A stretch of DNA of 9,070 bases. Origin: Methanocorpusculum sp. (GTDB lineage Archaea; Halobacteriota; Methanomicrobia; Methanomicrobiales; Methanocorpusculaceae). The notes below the pieces were generated by a model. That model had not been told where the DNA came from. It saw nothing but the letters and a program-made list of their open reading frames with translations, and did no database searches. The translations under genes and the position numbers were made by a program. The stretch covers positions 1-9,070 of the forward strand of contig JAGARL010000217.1 in assembly GCA_017622255.1 (NCBI GenBank). The letters are read 5' to 3'. Each line of letters opens with the position of its first letter. Positions within the stretch are counted from its first letter, which is position 1. Positions 5,325-9,070 of this stretch are shown piece by piece.

Positions 5325-5960
5325 ATGATAGAATACCTCCTCCCCATCCTTTCCGCCTGGTTTACGATGCTCATCATCTTAGACCCGCTGCTGTCTGTAT
5401 CCATGTTCATCAACCTGACGCAGAACCTCAGCAAAGCAGAAGTCATCAGACAGGCATTCATCGCGACAGCGGTCGCCGGCGTTCTCATGCTCTCCTTCCT
5501 GTTCTTCAACGACCTCGTCTTTGACCTGCTGGGAATCGAACTGGAAAGCTTCAAAGTCGCCGGCGGTGTGATTCTCTTCATCCTCGGTCTGCAGATTGTG
5601 CTGGGAATCGACATCGGCGGCTCGTCTGCCGGACATAAAAGCCTCGCAAGCCCGGACCGCATCGGAAAGAAGGCCATGGCAGGTGTCATTATCGGAACGC
5701 CGATTATGTGCGGTCCGGGAGCCATCACAACCGTTATGATTCTCGGCGCACAGGAAGGACTGCTCATCACTCTGACAGCCGTACTGCTTGCCCTGGTCTG
5801 TATCTGGCTGATTCTGGTATTCTCCACCGTCATCAAAAGACTGCTTGGAGAAACCGTAATTGTAATCCTCTCCAAGATTATGGGACTTCTTTTGACAGCA
5901 ATCGCTGTCCACACCATCTGGACAGGAATCCTCGGCTTAATTGCCCTCTCGGTGATCTGA
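5325..5960 (+). CDS. MarC-family integral membrane protein
   Basis: 211 residues with about six transmembrane segments, the normal MarC/SnatA size. Family hallmarks: LDPLLSV at 19-25 in the first helix, FKVAGGVILFILGLQ at 76-90, TPIMCGPGAITTVM at 125-138, and KIMGLLLTAIAVHTIWTGI at 184-202. The Asp-Pro and GPGAITT elements of the two halves are conserved. MarC proteins sit in the cytoplasmic membrane and their substrate is generally unknown; a bacterial member, SnatA, transports small neutral amino acids. The symbol marC is not used because orthology to the E. coli gene cannot be shown. The TGA stop overlaps the next gene's ATG by one base, and the gene belongs to the 4743-7566 unit. Confidence 0.92.
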   Translation: MIEYLLPILSAWFTMLIILDPLLSVSMFINLTQNLSKAEVIRQAFIATAVAGVLMLSFLFFNDLVFDLLGIELESFKVAGGVILFILGLQIVLGIDIGGSSAGHKSLASPDRIGKKAMAGVIIGTPIMCGPGAITTVMILGAQEGLLITLTAVLLALVCIWLILVFSTVIKRLLGETVIVILSKIMGLLLTAIAVHTIWTGILGLIALSVI

Positions 5961-6631
5961 TGGTAAAATTCCCCGTCTCCACCGAACTGCTGGTCTTCGA
6001 CCTGGAAGCCTATGTCCCGGAAGCGGACCGGAAGCGAAAGACCGGAGCATCGCTTGCCGTAAATCCGTTCAAAGAAGGACACACTCTTCTCGGCGGCGTC
6101 TTTCACCTCTCGCGTCCGCGAACCGGTGAAATTCTCACCTCCCCGGAGTTCGAACACCACTGGGTATGGGACGAAGGAGACGAAGCAGAAGTCGTCTCCT
6201 CCATCTACAGCATCTTTGCCGGAATGCGCAGACGGGCCAGTGTGAAAAAACAGCATCACGCAGACCCGGTGGTTGCCGGCGTCGGTATTTCCCAGTTCGA
6301 CATGCCGGCAATTTTTGCCAAATGCCTTGCCTATGAAACAGCCCCAGCTGATGAGATTTACGAAACCGTCTGCAAGGTCCGCGTGGTAGACCTCGCCGTT
6401 GCCGGAATCGGCTTCCTGAAAAGCGACGCCCCCCTGCTCTACCCGAAAACCCACAATGCCTTGGCAGACCTCTTCATCCCGGAGCGGGACAAAAAGCCGA
6501 CCGGAAAAGTCGTCTGGGAAATGGCAGACGAGAAGGACTATGCAGGAATTGCCGCCCGCTGTGAAGGAGAAGTGCGGGAGATGGTGCTTCTTGCAGAGCG
6601 GATGCGGACAAAAGCACCGGAGACACCATGA
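5960..6631 (+). CDS. Putative DEDD-type (DnaQ-like) 3'-5' exonuclease
   Basis: 223 residues from ATG at 5960. The start is backed by GGTGATC at 5951-5957, an excellent archaeal Shine-Dalgarno four bases before ATG, hidden in the end of the MarC gene. The fold assignment rests on three elements in the expected order: VFDLE at 12-16 (Exo I, Asp14/Glu16), GVGISQFDMPAIF at 107-119 (Exo II, Asp114) and DYAGIAARCEGEVREMV at 193-209 (Exo III). In Exo III the usual Asp of CEGDV-like motifs is Glu204, a conservative swap that may keep metal binding. Similar stand-alone exonucleases act on single-stranded DNA or RNA ends. I infer nuclease activity and cannot show it. The last codons overlap the dehydrogenase start as ATGA. 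It could instead be an inactive RNase H-fold protein. Confidence 0.62.
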   Translation: MVKFPVSTELLVFDLEAYVPEADRKRKTGASLAVNPFKEGHTLLGGVFHLSRPRTGEILTSPEFEHHWVWDEGDEAEVVSSIYSIFAGMRRRASVKKQHHADPVVAGVGISQFDMPAIFAKCLAYETAPADEIYETVCKVRVVDLAVAGIGFLKSDAPLLYPKTHNALADLFIPERDKKPTGKVVWEMADEKDYAGIAARCEGEVREMVLLAERMRTKAPETP

Positions 6632-7566
6632 AAATTACCGTAATCGAACCGTTAGGCGTAGAAAAAAGCCTCCTGGAAACACTTGCCCGAAAAACTGCCC
6701 CGGATGCAGAGTTCATCTGCTATGACAGCAGAGCAGAAGATACCGCCGCATTAATCGAACGCGGAAAAGATGCAGACATCATCATCCTCGCAAACCAGCC
6801 CGTCACAGAAGCGACACTCGCCGGATGGCAGAAGGTGAAATTCCTTGCCGTCGCCTTTACCGGTGTGGACCATATTCCGCTTGCCGCCTGCAGAGAGCGA
6901 AAAATTACCGTCTGAAACTGTGCAGGATACGCAACAGCGGCAGTGGCAGACCTGGTGTTCGGCATGCTGATATCCCGGTACCGGAACCTCGAAGCCTGCG
7001 AAAACGCGGTCCGCACGGGCGGCACCAAAGCAGGGCTTATCGGCTTTGAACTGGAAGGAAAAACCTTCGGCATTGTAGGCGCCGGAGCGATTGGATGCCG
7101 CGTTGCCCGCATCGCTCAGGCATTCGGCTGTACCGTGTATGCCTGGTCACGGACACAAAAAAAGATCGAAGGTGTTACCTGGACCGACTTAGACACCCTT
7201 CTTTCCACCTGCGACATCGTCTCGCTCCATGTCCCGCTGACCGAGGAGACCAGAGGACTCATCAACGCGGAAAAACTCAGCCTGATGAAGCCGTCTGCCG
7301 TTCTCATAAACACTGCACGAGGGCCTGTGGTCGACGCAGCGGCACTTTCTGATGCCCTCAACGAAGGACGCCTTGCCGGCGCCTGTATCGACGTCTTCGA
7401 CACCGAACCGCCCCTTCCCTCAGACACCCCGCTTCTGCAGGCAAAAAACCTGACTGCTGCCCCGCACATCGGATTTGCGACCAATGAAGCGTTTCTGAAA
7501 CGGGCGCATCTGGTGTTTGAAAACATCCGGGCATTTTTAGACGGCAGTCCCAAAAACTGCGTTTAA
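6628..7566 (+). pseudogene. D-2-hydroxyacid dehydrogenase (NAD-dependent) interrupted by an in-frame TGA
   Basis: One frame from ATG at 6628 (GGAG at 6619-6622, five bases upstream) to TAA at 7564-7566, broken only by TGA at 6913-6915 (codon 96). The sequence after the TGA, NCAGYATAAVADLVFGM, carries on the family pattern exactly where V-x-N-x-x-GY-x-x-x-VAE is expected, so nothing is deleted. Numbered through the stop, the NAD-binding motif is GIVGAGAIG at 148-156. The catalytic triad is intact: Arg231 in NTARGP, Glu260 in DTEPP, His280 in PHIG. The family reduces 2-keto acids to D-2-hydroxy acids (phosphoglycerate, glyoxylate or hydroxypyruvate types); the substrate is unknown. TGA is an ordinary stop for several neighbours. 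The simplest reading is a recent nonsense mutation (for example TCA, TGC or TGG to TGA) or a sequencing error; readthrough is less likely. Confidence 0.88.
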
Positions 7567-7570
7567 TACA
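7563..7570 (+). promoter_or_regulatory. Possible TATA box for the Fic-like gene
   Basis: TTAATACA overlaps the dehydrogenase stop and would start transcription near 7590, giving a leader of roughly 15 bases. That leader holds GAGG at 7601-7604, only two bases before ATG at 7607, an unusually short spacing. Confidence 0.3.
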
Positions 7571-7606
7571 ATACCATTACCTTCTTTCACATCCAATATA
7601 GAGGAA

Positions 7607-8491
7607 ATGACCGCCGGCGACTTCTACCGTATCGAGTTCCGTATCCAAAACAGCGTGCAGAAATATTATCTGATTCGCGAAATCTTTTCCGACGCGAAAA
7701 AGTTCTCTGCATCCCGTCTGATTACCTCAGGAACCCCGCCCACCCGGACAGAAGTCAACCGCTGCGCCTCCCTCTACGGTTTTGAGCTGGAGCTGAAATG
7801 TATCGCCAAGGCGGCAAAATACCGTGCAGAAACCTTCCGCTACGACCAGTATGATGATGCAGACGCCGTCTTTGAACTGGAGCGGTTCCGGCTTCTGCTT
7901 GCGCGGCGCATGCAGCTCTCGCCGGAAGAGTACGCATCCGCCTACCTTGCCTCCATCCCAGAGGTTACCTTCGAGGCGGATGAGATTGCGAAGATGTTTT
8001 CCACCGGCACAATTCCGCGCGGAAAAACCCTCCCGGAAGTAAATCTGGTGCAGAACCTCTTCAACGCCTTCCGCATGCGGGATGGAAAACCAATTACGCT
8101 TTCCCGGCTCTCGAAACTGCATGCCGTACTCTCCGCAAACCTGAAAGACGAGGCACTCCCCGCAGAACTGCGCCCGGCACTCGAAAAACGCATCGCAGAG
8201 TTTACCCGGAAGATAAAAGCCGGATTCTACCCGCTTGAGCAGTGCATTCTCCTCTATCAGGACTTCGCAGAACTCCTGCCAAATGAACCAGTCCTTCTTA
8301 CCGAAGTCTATGCGTCCCTTCTTGCCGGATTCGGCTACCTCCTCTTCCCGGCAGACGCACCCTCCTTTGAGGAAGCGGTATCGTTTGTCCGCTCGGCAAA
8401 CCCCGGACTGGAACGCGAGGTCCGCCGCTTAAATGAAGAAAAGTTCCGGGTAAAAGCCGGCGGAAAACAGAAACAGCTGGAACTCTTCTAA
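7607..8491 (+). CDS. Fic-family-like protein lacking the Fic active-site motif
   Basis: 294 residues. The order of segments follows archaeal Fic proteins: an N-terminal KYYLIREIF beta segment at 19-27; a helical region to about 110; GTIPRGKTLPEVNLVQNLFNAF at 134-155, close to the family's G-x-x-P-x-GK-x-x-x-EV-x-x-x-x-N-x-x-x-AF stretch; then ITLSRLSKLHAVL at 163-175. Fic enzymes transfer AMP or a related group to target hydroxyls using HxFx(D/E)GNGRxxR. Here the matching place, about LLYQDFAELLPNEPVLLTEV at 215-234, has no catalytic His and no GNGR, and the SNxIEGN segment is reduced to SIPEVTFE at 116-123. It should not be an AMPylator in the usual sense; it may bind partners or be regulatory. 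The frame is intact, with no sign of decay. The C-terminus is basic and ends QLELF. It is convergent with the ADP-ribosylglycohydrolase gene. Gene confidence is high, Fic assignment moderate. Confidence 0.6.
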   Translation: MTAGDFYRIEFRIQNSVQKYYLIREIFSDAKKFSASRLITSGTPPTRTEVNRCASLYGFELELKCIAKAAKYRAETFRYDQYDDADAVFELERFRLLLARRMQLSPEEYASAYLASIPEVTFEADEIAKMFSTGTIPRGKTLPEVNLVQNLFNAFRMRDGKPITLSRLSKLHAVLSANLKDEALPAELRPALEKRIAEFTRKIKAGFYPLEQCILLYQDFAELLPNEPVLLTEVYASLLAGFGYLLFPADAPSFEEAVSFVRSANPGLEREVRRLNEEKFRVKAGGKQKQLELF

Positions 8492-9070
8492 CCCCAGATC
8501 TTTTTTACCGCCGCTGTTAAGCGGTCTTTGACATCAAGCATCTCCCGCCACTTACGCGGCACCGCATCGATTCCCTGATATGCGCCGTACATTCCGCCGA
8601 CAACGGCTCCTATGGTATCCGTGTCTCCGCCGAGCCGGCAGGCACGGGCAACCGCATCCCGGTAATCATCTGCATCGCGGAAGATGCAGAACGCACAGCG
8701 CGTGGATTCGAGCGCATCCACCGACGGCCAGAGTTCCCCTTCCAGATATTTTGCGGGAACGGCTTCGAGCACCTCCGCTTTTGATACGCCGTGCAGCAGG
8801 GAATAGACCGCGGACGAAACCGCGGCGCAGGCATCAGCGGCTTCGCTGTCTGCGTGGGTAAAGGAGGATACCCGCCGTGCCTCGGCCTGCGCCGCCGCTT
8901 TGGACGGCGCGGTAAGCCCGATTGGAAGCGTCCGCATCACACTGCCGTTTGTACGGCTTCCAAAAAGCCGGTGCACAACCGAAGCCGCGGCTTCCGGAAA
9001 ACAGCCCTGCTCGACAAGCGCCGCAAGCGTTCGGGTGGTGTTTCCAAAGGTTTTGCCCCGGACGCGAATG
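8488..9070 (-). CDS. ADP-ribosylglycohydrolase family protein (5' end outside window)
   Basis: Minus-strand frame open from the right edge to TAG (complement of 8488-8490), giving the C-terminal 193 residues. Family landmarks in reading order: GNTTRTLAAL, NGSVMRTLPIGL, an Asp/Ala-rich helix with THADSEAADACAAV, SVDALESTRCAF, and GGDTDTIGAVVGGMYGAYQG ending in VPRKW. The GGDTDT segment supplies metal ligands of the dinuclear Mg site. The fold removes ADP-ribose from proteins (DraG or ARH type) or acts on related nucleotides, in the cytoplasm; the exact substrate is unknown. A GTG at 8976 could be read as a start, but the frame and clear homology continue upstream of it, so the gene is cut by the window edge. 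Its stop overlaps the stop of the convergent Fic-like gene by four bases. Confidence 0.92.
   Translation of the reverse strand, partial: IRVRGKTFGNTTRTLAALVEQGCFPEAAASVVHRLFGSRTNGSVMRTLPIGLTAPSKAAAQAEARRVSSFTHADSEAADACAAVSSAVYSLLHGVSKAEVLEAVPAKYLEGELWPSVDALESTRCAFCIFRDADDYRDAVARACRLGGDTDTIGAVVGGMYGAYQGIDAVPRKWREMLDVKDRLTAAVKKIWG
8492..8506 (+). terminator. CCCCAGATCTTTTTT tract, probable terminator of the Fic-like gene
   Basis: A C/T tract with six consecutive T at 8501-8506 directly after the TAA at 8491. It resembles the tracts at 4594 and 4705. It lies inside the end of the minus-strand ADP-ribosylglycohydrolase coding sequence, where it encodes part of VKKIWG. Confidence 0.4.

Noticed and set aside
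5252..6454. 400-codon open frame on the minus strand opposite marC and the exonuclease-like gene
   Set aside because: Antisense shadow: MarC hallmarks and exonuclease motifs are on the plus strand, and the minus product is low-complexity Ser/Arg/Met-rich.
6628..7566. Selenocysteine insertion at the in-frame TGA
   Set aside because: I see no SECIS-like hairpin in the short 3' stretch after 7566. This enzyme family is not a known selenoprotein, and known archaeal selenocysteine users are other lineages. Kept only as an unlikely alternative.
3325..8491. A defence island made of the ATPase, exonuclease and Fic-like proteins
   Set aside because: The genes belong to separate transcription units, are separated by housekeeping-type genes and lack mobile-element or toxin-antitoxin hallmarks; the link would be only by family name.

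Overview
The window looks like a stretch of a methanogenic archaeon's chromosome, most likely order Methanomicrobiales and possibly a Methanocorpusculum-like genome (taxonomy is inference). The clues are an HdrA-type heterodisulfide reductase end, a DUF116 protein, archaeal Shine-Dalgarno cores of the GGTGA type, TATA-like boxes placed 25 or so bases before starts, and tight ATGA, TAATG and TGATG gene junctions. No tRNA, rRNA, CRISPR array or insertion sequence is visible. Codon use is fairly uniform, so there is no obvious foreign island.

Layout. (1) 1-2208, plus: an operon of an HdrA-like C-terminus, an MtnA-type sugar-phosphate isomerase and a membrane-anchored Cys-rich DUF116 protein, joined by 1- and 4-base overlaps. 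(2) 2209-2834: a low-density stretch that holds two probable microproteins: a 33-residue Lys-rich protein on the minus strand and a 50-residue leucine-zipper protein ending in a CxxC tail on the plus strand. The tail-coding DNA is repeated 97 bases downstream, with two GC-rich hairpins in between. (3) 2835-4047: a NimA-like flavin-binding protein overlapping a small COG3910-type ABC/SMC-like ATPase. (4) 4048-4254: a gene-free, hairpin-rich spacer with a good TATA box. (5) 4255-7566: a 111-residue protein, then a membrane-anchored protein carrying the same domain (the two align without gaps), a MarC-family membrane protein, a DnaQ-like putative 3'-5' exonuclease, and a D-2-hydroxyacid dehydrogenase split by one in-frame TGA. 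(6) 7607-8491: a protein that reads as a Fic-family relative without the Fic active site. It meets, tail to tail with a 4-base overlap, a minus-strand ADP-ribosylglycohydrolase that runs off the right edge.

How they may work together. Group 1 joins redox metabolism to a nucleoside or methylthio-sugar salvage enzyme, but I see no direct functional link. The 4743-7566 genes are packed like one transcript with little functional coherence. The convergent pair at the right end brings together an AMPylation-fold protein and an ADP-ribose-removing enzyme. That is suggestive of protein-modification biology but is not proof of a system. The items I find most worth a second look are the in-frame TGA, the catalytically dead-looking Fic protein, the zipper-CxxC microprotein with its duplicated tail, and the two-protein gapless paralogous domain.
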